49,665 nt of DNA from Bacteroidota bacterium (GTDB lineage Bacteria; Bacteroidota; Bacteroidia; NORP154), in the NCBI GenBank assembly GCA_022572355.1, contig JACZWC010000031.1, positions 1-49,665 of the forward strand, written 5' to 3'. The position numbers and the translations under genes were made by a program. This document shows positions 1-8,788 of the stretch, piece after piece. Position 1 is the stretch's first letter; every line of letters starts with the position of its first letter. Under the pieces are notes generated by a model that worked only from the letters and a program-made list of their open reading frames with translations, was not told the DNA's origin and did no database searches.

Positions 1-765
1 CACCACCCAATAGTCACGTAATCCCTGGCTGTTTTCGGTTTTATCCCCTGAAATGTTTGAATTGGAGTATCCGCCCAAAACATAGCCACCATCGCTGGTT
101 TGCTGAATGGAATAAAGCCAATCATTTAAACTTCCTCCAATGGTATTTTGCCATTGGATGACGCCCGAAGCGTCTAATTTCACCACCCAATAGTCATAGC
201 TTCCCTGGCTGTTTTCGGTTTTATCCCCTGAAATGTTTGAATTGGAGTATCCGCCCAAAACATAGCCACTATCGCTGGTTTGCTGAATGGAATAAAGATG
301 ATCATTTAAGCTTCCTCCAATGGTATTTTGCCATTGGATGACGCCCGAAGCGTCTAATTTCACCACCCAATAGTCATAGCTTCCTCCAATGCTATTTTCG
401 GTTTTATCCCCCGAAATGTCTGAGAGGGAGTATCCGCCCAAAACATAGCCACCATCGCTGGTTTGCTGAATGGATTGAAGAATATCTTCATCGTTTCCTC
501 CAATGGTATTTTGCCATTGGATCGCTCCCGAAGAGTCTAATTTCACCACCCAATAATCCCAACCTCCTAGGCTGTTTTCGGTTTTGTCCCCCGAAATGTT
601 TGAGAAGGAGCGTCCGCTTAAGATATACCCTCCATCTCCGGTTTGCTGAATAGAGGTAAAAAAATCAGTTGTGTCTCCTCCAATGGTGTTTTGCCATTCG
701 ATGGCAGGTTGGGCGTTGGTTCCCGTAGAAATTATTATTGCTAAAAAGACAATTATATTTCTCAT
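1..765 (-). CDS. Exported repeat protein, probable beta-propeller (3'-truncated by window edge)
   Basis: The gene begins at an ATG at 763-765 and runs off the left edge, so 255 codons are visible with no stop. The N-terminus MRNIIVFLAIIISTGTNAQ is a signal peptide. The rest is tandem repeats of about 60 residues, each with the signatures DYWVVKLDxSG, IQWQNTIGG, SIQQTSDGGYVLGGYS and NISGDKTENS. The repeats are close to identical at DNA level, with unit starts near 1, 181, 361 and 544. Repeats of this kind (SBBP or delta-60 type) are known to fold as beta-propeller blades in secreted Bacteroidota proteins. A T9SS sorting domain would be expected at the missing C-terminus, but that is inference. 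The gene lies downstream of the LytTR regulator on the same strand, separated by 159 bp with no obvious terminator. Confidence 0.85.
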   Translation of the reverse strand, partial: MRNIIVFLAIIISTGTNAQPAIEWQNTIGGDTTDFFTSIQQTGDGGYILSGRSFSNISGDKTENSLGGWDYWVVKLDSSGAIQWQNTIGGNDEDILQSIQQTSDGGYVLGGYSLSDISGDKTENSIGGSYDYWVVKLDASGVIQWQNTIGGSLNDHLYSIQQTSDSGYVLGGYSNSNISGDKTENSQGSYDYWVVKLDASGVIQWQNTIGGSLNDWLYSIQQTSDGGYVLGGYSNSNISGDKTENSQGLRDYWVV

Positions 766-924
766 GGCTTTATATTTTTAGGGTATTTGTTAAGATTGCT
801 GTTATCCGAAATGCGACTGATGAATCTTGTTGAAGATAACCACTATTAGCCAATAAACGACTTAGAATTAGGGTATTTCGTTACTTTAATTACCATGTGG
901 TCACTTTGAGTTATCAGTTGGTAG

Positions 925-1665
925 CTATAAGAATCTCTTGACAAATGCTACTTTTCGTTGGCGGGCCACTTGCATTTTAGTACCATCACTCATTTCCACT
1001 TTGCCGCCTCCGCTTTTGATATATTTTTTTACATGATGCAAATTAACAAGTGAAGATTGATGTATCCTGAAAAACCCGTGTTCTGATAGAAGTTCGTCAT
1101 ATTCCTTTAATGTTTTACTCACTAATATTTTCTTTCCATTGGTCAGTACAAAATTTGTGTAGTTCCGCTCGCCTTCACAGCGAATGATATCTTCGATCTC
1201 CAAGACCTCAAATCCCTCAATGTTGGGTATAACCAGCTTTTTAATTTTTCCTTCCCCGATACCGTAGTTCTCAATTAACACTTTGAGGCGTTTGTCAGTG
1301 TCTTTTAATAAGAACTTTTCCAACCGCTCCACGGTTTTCTTAAGGTCTTTGACCCTGATAGGTTTTAACAAATAGCCAATTGCGGAAAATTCAAACGCCT
1401 TCATTGTGAATGTATCATAGGCGGTAATGAACACAACTTCAAAATCCTTTTCAGGGATTCTCTCTAGTAGGTCGAAACCCGTTCCTCCTGGCATTTTAAT
1501 ATCCAGGAACACTAATTGAGGATTGGATTTTTGTATTACCTGCACACCAGATTCAATATCATCTGCCTGCCCAACTAGTTTTATCGAGGCAAAATGCTCT
1601 GTAAGTATATTCGCCAGTACATCCCTGGCATCTTCCTCATCATCAATAATTACTGCTCTTATCAT
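925..1665 (-). CDS. LytTR-family response regulator
   Basis: This 246-residue cytoplasmic regulator has a receiver domain (residues 1-120) and a LytTR DNA-binding domain (about 145-246). The receiver has the acidic pair in VIIDDEEDA, the phospho-acceptor Asp55 in FLDIKMPG, and the conserved Lys in YLLKPIRV. The LytTR part has the typical IRCEGERNYTNF and FRIHQSSLVNL stretches. Its ATG overlaps the stop of the upstream histidine kinase by 4 bases (ATGA), so the two are translationally coupled and form a cognate pair. The target genes cannot be read from the sequence. The regulator family is certain. Confidence 0.97.
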   Translation of the reverse strand: MIRAVIIDDEEDARDVLANILTEHFASIKLVGQADDIESGVQVIQKSNPQLVFLDIKMPGGTGFDLLERIPEKDFEVVFITAYDTFTMKAFEFSAIGYLLKPIRVKDLKKTVERLEKFLLKDTDKRLKVLIENYGIGEGKIKKLVIPNIEGFEVLEIEDIIRCEGERNYTNFVLTNGKKILVSKTLKEYDELLSEHGFFRIHQSSLVNLHHVKKYIKSGGGKVEMSDGTKMQVARQRKVAFVKRFL

Positions 1666-3536
1666 GTTATTGGTATATGGATTGTTATTTGGGTTCCGCG
1701 CTCCAACGCTTGTACTTCCACGCTCTTCACCCGCCCCGCTGTTACTTTCATGCCCATTCGTTCATGTTTTTGGTCACTCTCAAGTTTCATCTCGTTGGAT
1801 TTTTCTATCCCAATTCCATCATCTTCAACCGTACAGATCAAAAGATTATCATCGATTTTCAAGGAAATGCTTACGTTTCCCGGTGATTTTTTTGGGACAA
1901 TACCGTGCCAAATTGCATTTTCAACAAAAGGTTGTATAACCAGTGGGGGCATCAATGTATAATGCTCGTCTATTGTCTCGTCTACTGTTATTTCATACGT
2001 AAGTTTATCCTTCAGTCTCACTTTTTCCAGGGAAAGGTATAACCTCAAGGTGTTGATCTCATTTGCTATAGTTATTTTCTGTTTAGATGAATTGTCCAAT
2101 ATATTCCTTAGTAATTCTCCGAAATCACCAAGGTATTCACTGGCTTTGTCCTGTTTGTTTTCCGTAATGAACTTTTGAACAGAATTAAGCAAGTTGAAAA
2201 CAAAGTGGGGGTTCATCTGAGTACGCAGTATGCGTTGTTCAAGTTCAATCGTCTTTTGCCGTGCATGTAATTTGTTTTGCTGGAACAGCAGCCAGGCTAT
2301 AATTACTATAAAGAGTAGAAATCCGGTTAAGCCGTAGATCAGGTAATTCCGCTGGTTGATCTCAAGTACCTGTACTTCATTCTGTTTGGCTAGCAATTTG
2401 ACCTCATTTTCTGCTTTTTTAACCTTGAATTGCGCTTCAATTTCGGCTACTTGTTTTTTGCTTTCAGCTCCGGATAAGCTATCCTTCATAATCATATAGT
2501 CAGACAAATGCTCATAAGCCTTCTGGTAGTTGCCCATCTCTAAATAAATGTCTGATAATCCCGCGTTAGCCTCTTTGATACCCCTCTTTGAATGCGCCTC
2601 ATTAGCTATAACCAAAGCCATTTTAGTAACTTTAATTGCCTCCTCAAATTTGCGCTGTATCGTGTATATCATTCCTATGTTAAAAAATACGTGCATTATT
2701 TGCTCTGTCGCCCCCAATTCCTCCAAAAGAATCTTAGCATTAAAATATTGCACCAGTGCCTGGTCGTGAGATTTCTGTTTGTAGAATACCGTTCCTAAAT
2801 TGTTATAGGATTCCGCCATACCGAGTTTGTCTCCCAGCTCTTTTCTGATCTCCAGGCATTTTGAATAAACACTTATAGCGGCGTTATAATCGCCCCTATT
2901 GTAATATATGATTCCAATGCTGTTGTATGTGGAGATCATCCTTCTTTCAGAACCAAGTTTTTTCTTAAACTCTAGAGATAATAGAAGATTATGCAATGCA
3001 AGAGAGTCATTCTTTTGCATCAAGTGCACATTTCCAATACTGTGGTAAGCAATGGCAATTCCAATGCTATCATAAATTCTTTCTTTGATTTCTAAAGACC
3101 TATAGTAGTATTGAAGTGCTTTAGGGTATTTCCCCCAGTTCCAATAGAGGTGTCCAATGCTATTGTAAACTGTAGAAATATTTTTTTGGTCGCCTGCATT
3201 CTCGGAAAGCGTCAAAGATTTTTGATAAAGCTCAAGGGCTTCATCATTGTCTCCTTTGCCCTTCTTGCAGTTTCCCATACACCTGTATGAGATCGCCAAT
3301 CCTTTGTTGTACTCTAAGGTTAGCGCTAAATTCATGGCTTCCCTTGCGTGCTTTAAGGACAAATCCAAATCTCTATTAACAAGTTGTCGTGATAGCAGAT
3401 TTAAAATTATGACCTTATTGGTGTCTTGTTGAGATACTTTTAATACGGTCAAAAGACTATCAATTGTCTCTTGTTTTTGTGCGAAACCACAAGTAAAAGT
3501 CAAGCATAATGTTAGGATGTATATATGTCTCTTCAC
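1662..3536 (-). CDS. TPR-containing LytS-type sensor histidine kinase
   Basis: This 624-residue sensor starts with a signal peptide (residues 1-19, ending CGFAQ), followed by six or more TPR units of 40 residues (about 80-350). A coiled coil (355-395) and one membrane helix (398-418, around YGLTGFLLFIVIIAWLLF) come next. The kinase domain is of the His_kinase (LytS) type: H-box QMNPHFVFNLLN with His444, N-box VENAIWHGI with Asn540, and a G-box DDGIGI. The TPR sensor is therefore periplasmic and the kinase cytoplasmic. The start codon is GTG (GTG AAG AGA CAT), needed to include the signal peptide. A weak -7-like TACCTTGC lies just 4 bases before it. It pairs with the overlapping LytTR regulator downstream. 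Confidence 0.96.
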   Translation of the reverse strand: MKRHIYILTLCLTFTCGFAQKQETIDSLLTVLKVSQQDTNKVIILNLLSRQLVNRDLDLSLKHAREAMNLALTLEYNKGLAISYRCMGNCKKGKGDNDEALELYQKSLTLSENAGDQKNISTVYNSIGHLYWNWGKYPKALQYYYRSLEIKERIYDSIGIAIAYHSIGNVHLMQKNDSLALHNLLLSLEFKKKLGSERRMISTYNSIGIIYYNRGDYNAAISVYSKCLEIRKELGDKLGMAESYNNLGTVFYKQKSHDQALVQYFNAKILLEELGATEQIMHVFFNIGMIYTIQRKFEEAIKVTKMALVIANEAHSKRGIKEANAGLSDIYLEMGNYQKAYEHLSDYMIMKDSLSGAESKKQVAEIEAQFKVKKAENEVKLLAKQNEVQVLEINQRNYLIYGLTGFLLFIVIIAWLLFQQNKLHARQKTIELEQRILRTQMNPHFVFNLLNSVQKFITENKQDKASEYLGDFGELLRNILDNSSKQKITIANEINTLRLYLSLEKVRLKDKLTYEITVDETIDEHYTLMPPLVIQPFVENAIWHGIVPKKSPGNVSISLKIDDNLLICTVEDDGIGIEKSNEMKLESDQKHERMGMKVTAGRVKSVEVQALERGTQITIHIPIT

Positions 3537-3838
3537 TTACGCAAGGTAGGATAATAAGCTATTGGATATGGTTATGTATAAGGTTAACTATCGCTTGGTA
3601 GTATTGCGTTGGTTATATGTACATTTGAATTATCAGTTGGGAAAAGCCCGCCTTCATGGCCGCCTTTGGAGACTGGCGGATAACGCAAACCACCTGCCTG
3701 CCGGCAGGCAGGTTATAAGACAAAACACCTTATCTGTATCGTGGCACTGTTATCTAAGCAAGTAATCTCCTCTGTAATCTATCTATCCTCTGTGCTCCTA
3801 GCGGTAAAGTATCAGCCCACAACTTTTAGGGGTCAATA
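3537..3838. other. Intergenic stretch with dispersed-repeat character
   Basis: No gene is visible here. It holds the perfect palindrome listed at 3692-3713. At about 3762-3810 there is a low-complexity phrase that repeats TCCTCTGT and ends in a GCGGTAAAG-like tail, resembling the short CTCTGTG-type phrases often scattered between genes in environmental bacteria. The resemblance is from memory. The region may be a graveyard of small repeats. Confidence 0.4.
3692..3713. repeat. Perfect 22-bp palindrome, REP-like
   Basis: The left arm ACCTGCCTGCC is followed directly by its exact reverse complement. A variant built on the same CCTGCCT/AGGCAGG arms occurs at 11777-11797. I recall this palindrome as common between genes in Bacteroidota. 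It could form a hairpin in RNA from either strand, but no U-tract follows, so it is not a classic terminator. Confidence 0.7.
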
Positions 3839-4441
3839 TTAGTTACACTGCAAAAACCCGGAAACGATCAGATCAGTTGTCGCCCCGGATGACGCAGAGT
3901 TGAATGTCAACGAGCAAAATTCGGCCGTTATCACATTGCCATTCACGTTGACGTACAAATCCTGGAAGGCATTTGCGTAGTACAAATAACTAAACGTACC
4001 TCCCGCAACCGTGGATATTATTGCCTGGCTTGCACTGAGGCTACCGGCATTGGTAGAATTGGTTGTCGTATACACCATATTACTTGTAGGTAGAGCCCGA
4101 AACCAAATAGTCATATCGCTGGCTGAACCATTTCCTTTCATTTCATAGTTATCATATATCATTTCGATGCTGCAATACACAGTATAACTATCATCTTGCA
4201 TTCCCACGGGAAAATCAGAGGTGTTCGCAGATTGAGAACATGGTGCTGTAACCTGCGGGCATGCGGGACAAACTCCGCCGCAGTCAACCCCCGTTTCGTC
4301 TTGATTTTGAATTCCATCACTGCAAGACTCAACAGTTGTGGTTTGAGAAGAGGAAGAAGCTGGTTCATCTACCTTTTTCTTGCAGCAGTTTACAGTTAGG
4401 ATAATAGAAAACAAAAAGGCAACGAGGACTGAACTTTTCAT
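3839..4441 (-). CDS. Lipoprotein with CDGIQNQDETGVDCGG-type motif
   Basis: A 200-residue protein from the ATG at 4441. An in-frame ATG at 4465 exists, but the 4441 start gives a compact lipoprotein signal: MKSSVLVAFLFSIILTVNCC followed by lysines, with the lipidated Cys near residue 20. Residues about 40-62 hold CSDGIQNQDETGVDCGG and then CPAC. This cysteine motif is recurrent in Bacteroidota secreted and surface proteins, often as a short linker-like module. The rest is beta-rich, with many Ser/Thr and no recognised enzyme motif. The protein probably sits in the outer membrane facing the periplasm or surface. Function unknown. Confidence 0.8.
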   Translation of the reverse strand: MKSSVLVAFLFSIILTVNCCKKKVDEPASSSSQTTTVESCSDGIQNQDETGVDCGGVCPACPQVTAPCSQSANTSDFPVGMQDDSYTVYCSIEMIYDNYEMKGNGSASDMTIWFRALPTSNMVYTTTNSTNAGSLSASQAIISTVAGGTFSYLYYANAFQDLYVNVNGNVITAEFCSLTFNSASSGATTDLIVSGFLQCN

Positions 4442-4578
4442 GATTTTCTGTAATGGTACAATCAAATATAACTCTTTACGACCGAGATACAGGGTTATTG
4501 CATAAGATTGTGAAAAGCGCTGTTCATTTCAGGCGGAGTTCGATCTACAACCCCCTCTTAGCTTAAATAATTTAAATA

Positions 4579-4809
4579 CTAAGAAGAAATATCACAAGAA
4601 ACACCCCTTGCGCCAAAAGTAGATGTGAGCGATTGCTCCTGCTCATCACATGATGCCTGGGCATCCTTCTTAGTCGACCTTCCCTAATTATAAGTTTGGC
4701 TGGCCGTGATCGAACCAATCGTATACGAACACGTGCAGTTATAGTCCTTTTTACAAGAAGTGATACCGACTATTGAAATAATGCCAAATACTAAAATCAG
4801 TTTTTTCAT
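4579..4809 (-). pseudogene. Small lipoprotein gene interrupted by an in-frame TAG
   Basis: The reading frame opens at an ATG at 4807-4809 with a lipoprotein signal (MKKLILVFGIISIVGITSC, then KKDYNCTCSY). It meets TAG at 4684-4686 after 41 codons, then continues open in the same frame to a TAG at 4579-4581. The whole frame aligns with the intact neighbour at 4903-5124. Both share the lipobox, the C-x-C pair, a Lys-rich KAQA/KDAQA segment, a mid-domain Cys and a Cys close to the C-terminus. The stop lies where the neighbour has Leu (DLGTLT versus N-stop-GRST), so a TTG-to-TAG change would explain it. It is most likely a recently inactivated tandem paralog. Readthrough is possible but unsupported. 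Confidence 0.75.
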
Positions 4810-4902
4810 TTATTAATGTTTAGTTCAGAATTACCTTGAAATTATAATGGATAATGCCGACTCCTAAATTTTGCTGACAAAACATAGGTTGCTCTTCAAA
4901 GG

Positions 4903-5124
4903 CTAAAGAGAACAATCCGCACTGTAGCCGCTTAATTCGAGGGTCTTCTCGTATCTGTTACATCTGGTTTTAGCCTGTGCCTTTGTGAGGGTTCCCAAAT
5001 CATATGTGTCCGTGTATGTCCCACTGCCAGCATATGAATAAGTGCATGTACAGGTCCGCTCCTTTCTGCATGCTGAGACTCCAAACATTAGAACCACACC
5101 TATAATTAAGATTAATTTTCTCAT
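4903..5124 (-). CDS. Small cysteine-containing lipoprotein
   Basis: A 73-residue lipoprotein. The signal MRKLILIIGVVLMFGVSAC is followed by RKERTCTCTYSYAGSG. The mature part is only about 55 residues, with a C-x-C pair, one central Cys (TRCNRYEKTL) and one terminal Cys (SADCSL), which could form two disulfides. No family name comes to mind, but short lipoproteins of this pattern are frequent in Bacteroidota. A broken paralog lies immediately downstream on the same strand (4579-4809), suggesting a tandem duplication. Function unknown. Confidence 0.75.
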   Translation of the reverse strand: MRKLILIIGVVLMFGVSACRKERTCTCTYSYAGSGTYTDTYDLGTLTKAQAKTRCNRYEKTLELSGYSADCSL

Positions 5125-5238
5125 AACACATTTGTTAATTGGATATACAATTTATAAATTTTTTATTTCAAATCAGTTAGATTGATTTTATTTAGGATTA
5201 TTAATCCGGTACTCCTAGTTTTATAAGTTCCCTGAAAC

Positions 5239-6537
5239 ATGAGCAAACTAACCTTTTCCTCTAAAACGGCCTCGCTCCTAACCATTATTGGTGTTGCGGT
5301 AGGCCTGGGAAACGTCTGGCGCTTTCCCTATATGATGGGACAGTACGGTGGCAGTGCTTTTCTGTTTATTTACCTGATCTTCATCTTCCTGTTTGGTATT
5401 CCTGCCCTCACCGGTGAATTTGCACTGGGACGCCACACAAGAAGCGGGCCCGTTGGTGCTTTTACCGCCGCTTTCGGAGCCAAATTTGGAAAACCCTTTG
5501 CTTACTTCATTGCCACCACGATTTTTATCGCCAATTCCTATTATTTAGTGGTTATTGCCAATATCGCCTACCTGGCCTTTCACTCCGGGTTCTATGGGTT
5601 TGAAACACCTTTGCCAGACGTTAGCGCTGGATTAGACAACCATATATTGCAATATCTAATTGCGTTGACACTCCTCACATCCTGTTTGGGCGTTATTTAT
5701 CAGGGTTTGCGCAAAGGTATCGAACGCATAAGTACTGCAATCGTACCTTTTTTCGGTTTGGTGATGATCTATTTGCTCTATCATGTATTGAACCTTCCCG
5801 GGGCAACGTCTTATCTCTTGGAATTCTTACAACCTGATTTTGCCGCTCTTACGCCCAAATATGTATTTGCTGCCATGGGACAAGCATTTTTCACCCTCAG
5901 CCTTGGAGGCACTTTGATGATCGCATACGGGAGCTATATCAAAGAAGAAACCAGCCTGCCGGCACTGGCTGTTTCTACGGGCCTTGGAGATCTCGCAGCC
6001 GCCCTGTTGGCTGCCTTGTTTATTGTACCAACAATATTGGTGTATCAGCTGGACATGGAACAAGGCCCTACCCTGCTGTTTTCCACCCTACCCCACGTCT
6101 TTGGCCAGATGCCGAATGGCCGGATGCTGGGTACGCTTTTTCTGGTTGCCCTACTCCTGATCTCCTTTCTCTCCAGCCTGGCGGTACTACAACTGTATGT
6201 GCGCATGTTCTTTGACAACACCCGCCTTAGCTTTTTACAATCGTTGATATTGGTTGGTGTAGCCGAGGCTATACTCATCATTCCCTCAGCGTTTAATCCA
6301 TCAATTATTTCTATTATGGATCTCATATTCGGTTCAGGAATGCAGATGCTGGGCAGTTGCCTGGCAATAATAGCCATCTGTTGGGGTCTTGGGAAAGGTA
6401 TTGCACTCAAGCAAATATTTCCAGGCAAACAGGAACGGTTTCAGCAGGTGTATTTTCAGTGGTTGAAATGGATAGTGCCAGCAGCATTGATAGCGACCTT
6501 AATATTATATATTTACGATAGCATTTCAGGACTCTAA
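5239..6537 (+). CDS. Sodium-dependent symporter, neurotransmitter:sodium symporter (SNF/NSS) family
   Basis: A 432-residue polytopic inner-membrane protein with about 11-12 helices and the LeuT fold. The first helix holds the family signature VGLGNVWRFPY, with its unwound substrate and sodium-binding segment, followed by FLFGIPALTGEFALGRH. Bacterial members import amino acids or amino-acid-like compounds with sodium. The substrate cannot be read from the sequence. The oxygenase gene follows after 8 bases on the same strand, so the two are probably co-transcribed and may act on the same or related small molecule. Confidence 0.95.
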   Translation: MSKLTFSSKTASLLTIIGVAVGLGNVWRFPYMMGQYGGSAFLFIYLIFIFLFGIPALTGEFALGRHTRSGPVGAFTAAFGAKFGKPFAYFIATTIFIANSYYLVVIANIAYLAFHSGFYGFETPLPDVSAGLDNHILQYLIALTLLTSCLGVIYQGLRKGIERISTAIVPFFGLVMIYLLYHVLNLPGATSYLLEFLQPDFAALTPKYVFAAMGQAFFTLSLGGTLMIAYGSYIKEETSLPALAVSTGLGDLAAALLAALFIVPTILVYQLDMEQGPTLLFSTLPHVFGQMPNGRMLGTLFLVALLLISFLSSLAVLQLYVRMFFDNTRLSFLQSLILVGVAEAILIIPSAFNPSIISIMDLIFGSGMQMLGSCLAIIAICWGLGKGIALKQIFPGKQERFQQVYFQWLKWIVPAALIATLILYIYDSISGL

Positions 6538-6545
6538 GATTTATT

Positions 6546-7628
6546 ATGGACTCAAAATTAGAAGATGGCACCCGCGCCTACAACCAGGACTTCAGTCGCT
6601 ACGACCAGGTGGATAAGCTACAGCGCTACCGTTTATCGGAAGGAGAACAGGATCAATTCGACGAGGATTACCAGATAAAGACCTGCGATTACAATGATCT
6701 TCACAATGGTGGCGAGAGTGGGATAAAACGCTTCACGGAAGATTTTGGCCGGTCATTGGAAGATATAGGCTTTGCCATTCTCAGCAACCATGGCATAGAT
6801 ACGGGTTTATATGACGAAGCCAATGAACTCATCAGGGAAATATTTGAGGATTACTCCCTTGAATCGAGGATGAAATTCAGGGCTCAGAGACAGGGATCGG
6901 TAAATCAAGGGTACTTTCCAATAAAGGAAACTACAATTATACATCCCGACATGGTGGAAGGATGGGTCTTCTGCAGGCGTGCATTTGACCTAGGTGAAAA
7001 TCCCGATTATAACGTCAATGATTATTGGCCCGACCCTAAATTTGAAGCATCCTTCAGAAAACTCGTTTTGGCACATGAACAGCTCTTTTTACCGCTCATG
7101 CAAAGCATATTGAGATATCTCAAAGTGGATTCCACCTTATATGATAAAAAGCTCACCAAAACCAACTTCGGTTTTCGGCTAAACTACTACCCCCCTATCC
7201 CTAAAAACGAATCCTTTGAAGGGGGAAGAATGCTCGGCCATGAAGATGTAGATCTGTTCACTATTTTGCCGGCTGCAAGCATAGAGGGCCTGCAGGCTTT
7301 GCATAGGGGAAATATGAAATGGGTTCGGGTCGATGCGCCCGCTGGCAGCATAATCATCAATACCGGTGATTATATGCAACGCATCACCAATGACAGGCTT
7401 CCTTCCACCACCCACAGGGTTAGCAAACCACAGAACTCCGTGCTGTACGACAAGCCCAGAATCAGCTTTCCAATGGCCGTATATGTTTGGGAAGATGAGA
7501 TATTGGAGGTATTACCTGGTTTAGATAATCCAAAATACGCACCAATCAGGGCGGAGGAGTTTCACACCAAAATTACCAGTAAATATTACGGAGATGATTA
7601 TGCTGACCCTATGCCCGGATCGCCATAG
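6546..7628 (+). CDS. 2-oxoglutarate/Fe(II)-dependent oxygenase, isopenicillin N synthase-like
   Basis: A 360-residue cytosolic enzyme. The N-terminal DIOX_N-like part (about 45-160) contains the usual DIGFAILSNHGI. The C-terminal jelly roll has the iron triad His232/Asp234 (GHEDVD) and His290 (STTHRV), plus Arg305 in the R-x-S motif (PRISF) that binds 2-oxoglutarate. GSIIINTGDYMQRITND matches the family's core strand. Such enzymes hydroxylate, desaturate or cyclise small molecules. The substrate is unknown. The close spacing to the symporter suggests an import-and-modify pair. The fold assignment is firm; the reaction is not. Confidence 0.93.
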   Translation: MDSKLEDGTRAYNQDFSRYDQVDKLQRYRLSEGEQDQFDEDYQIKTCDYNDLHNGGESGIKRFTEDFGRSLEDIGFAILSNHGIDTGLYDEANELIREIFEDYSLESRMKFRAQRQGSVNQGYFPIKETTIIHPDMVEGWVFCRRAFDLGENPDYNVNDYWPDPKFEASFRKLVLAHEQLFLPLMQSILRYLKVDSTLYDKKLTKTNFGFRLNYYPPIPKNESFEGGRMLGHEDVDLFTILPAASIEGLQALHRGNMKWVRVDAPAGSIIINTGDYMQRITNDRLPSTTHRVSKPQNSVLYDKPRISFPMAVYVWEDEILEVLPGLDNPKYAPIRAEEFHTKITSKYYGDDYADPMPGSP

Positions 7629-7646
7629 GAAAGCCACGTTTTCTCA

Positions 7647-8174
7647 CTAGTTATAGTTAACATCATATAAGTAGTCATAGACGCCTGCGCCATCCAACGA
7701 ACCACAGGAAGAGCTCGAGGGGAAATCAGTAATTATAAATTGGCTTCCCTGTGGAATAGAACCTCCGCCATAATCTAAATGATTATAATACCAGGATCCG
7801 CCAAATAGCGGGTAAACAGTTATTCGAAAGTCAATGTATGCAATGTTACTGGGTATGAGATTAGTGAGCGTAATGTTTGCGTAGCAGACCACGCCTCCAC
7901 AAGACTGGTCGTTGTAGCTCTTTTCTACCCCATTTATATCAATCCTCAATATTTCCTGATTATAATATTGGCTACCGGTTATGTCGTCTTTAAAATAAAA
8001 AGTTAATTGCCCCTTGTCAACTTGCGTTTCTACGCAGTATTTACAGGAGCCATCGTCTTTGTCAGCCACTATATTGTAGTTGATGGCAAATTTATCTGTG
8101 CAGCCTTTCTTTTTACAAGACTGGCCAACAATCATTAACAGCGCCAGGCAACCTGAAAAGATCAATTTATTCAT
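7647..8174 (-). CDS. Lipoprotein with CTDxxAxNYN motif (paralog of the 8242-8778 protein)
   Basis: A 175-residue lipoprotein. The signal MNKLIFSGCLALLMIVGQSC is followed by KKKGC and the motif CTDKFAINYN...DDGSCKYC, a short cysteine module known from many Bacteroidota surface proteins. The remaining 125 residues are beta-rich, with QYYNQEILRID and SYNDQSCGG, and align over the full length with the neighbouring paralog. It is the last gene of an apparent operon with the di-heme peroxidase and the barrel, 67 bp after its paralog. Convergent with the oxygenase (18 bp between). Function unknown. Confidence 0.85.
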   Translation of the reverse strand: MNKLIFSGCLALLMIVGQSCKKKGCTDKFAINYNIVADKDDGSCKYCVETQVDKGQLTFYFKDDITGSQYYNQEILRIDINGVEKSYNDQSCGGVVCYANITLTNLIPSNIAYIDFRITVYPLFGGSWYYNHLDYGGGSIPQGSQFIITDFPSSSSCGSLDGAGVYDYLYDVNYN

Positions 8175-8241
8175 TATAAGAGGAATTATAATTCAAACTA
8201 TTAGGTCTAATCGATTTAAAAACACCTGCATCGCTCATAAC

Positions 8242-8778
8242 TTAGTTGTAACTAATGCTGTACACATAGTGATCTAATGATGCGTCCTGAATTGAATTGC
8301 AAGCATCTTCTTTGGGATAGTCCCAATTACTGTGGACAACCTGGCTACCTGCCGAAATTGGAAGGCCTAAAAAACTATAGTAGTAAATCCACCCCGGACC
8401 TGCAACTGAAGTAACAACCATGGCAAAGTCAATAAAAGTGATATCCTTGGAAGTTAAATTTGTAAAAGTCAAATCCACCGAGCATTCCCTAAAAACCTTG
8501 TCATCGCAAGACCGATCGTTAAAACTTAGCTCAGATTGTGTTGCGTTAACCCTTACCACCTGCTGATTATAAAACTCACTGGTTGAATTGTCATCAATAA
8601 TATAATGAGTGATCTGCCCCCGGTCAAAGAGCATTTCCTGGCAATATTCGCATGAGCCATCATCTTTGTCAGCCACTATATTGTAATTGATCGCAAATTT
8701 ATCTGTGCAGCCTTTCTTTTTACAAGAAACAATTGATACAGTACAAAACACACAGATTATCAGGGCCAGCTTATTCAT
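8242..8778 (-). CDS. Lipoprotein with CTDxxAxNYN motif (paralog of the 7647-8174 protein)
   Basis: A 178-residue lipoprotein. The signal MNKLALIICVFCTVSIVSC leads into the same KKKGCTDKFAINYN module as its neighbour. The stretch encoding the module is almost identical in DNA between the two genes, while the rest has diverged to roughly a third identity by eye (EFYNQQVVRVN, SFNDRSC, SISYN at the end). It starts 10 bp after the stop of the outer-membrane barrel gene, so it belongs to that operon. It is probably anchored in the outer membrane. Function unknown. Confidence 0.85.
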   Translation of the reverse strand: MNKLALIICVFCTVSIVSCKKKGCTDKFAINYNIVADKDDGSCEYCQEMLFDRGQITHYIIDDNSTSEFYNQQVVRVNATQSELSFNDRSCDDKVFRECSVDLTFTNLTSKDITFIDFAMVVTSVAGPGWIYYYSFLGLPISAGSQVVHSNWDYPKEDACNSIQDASLDHYVYSISYN

Positions 8779-8788
8779 TTCAGAATAT

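Noticed and set aside
4684..4686. Programmed TAG readthrough or non-standard amino acid insertion
   Set aside because: No supporting structure was seen, and a simple nonsense change in a duplicated gene explains it better.
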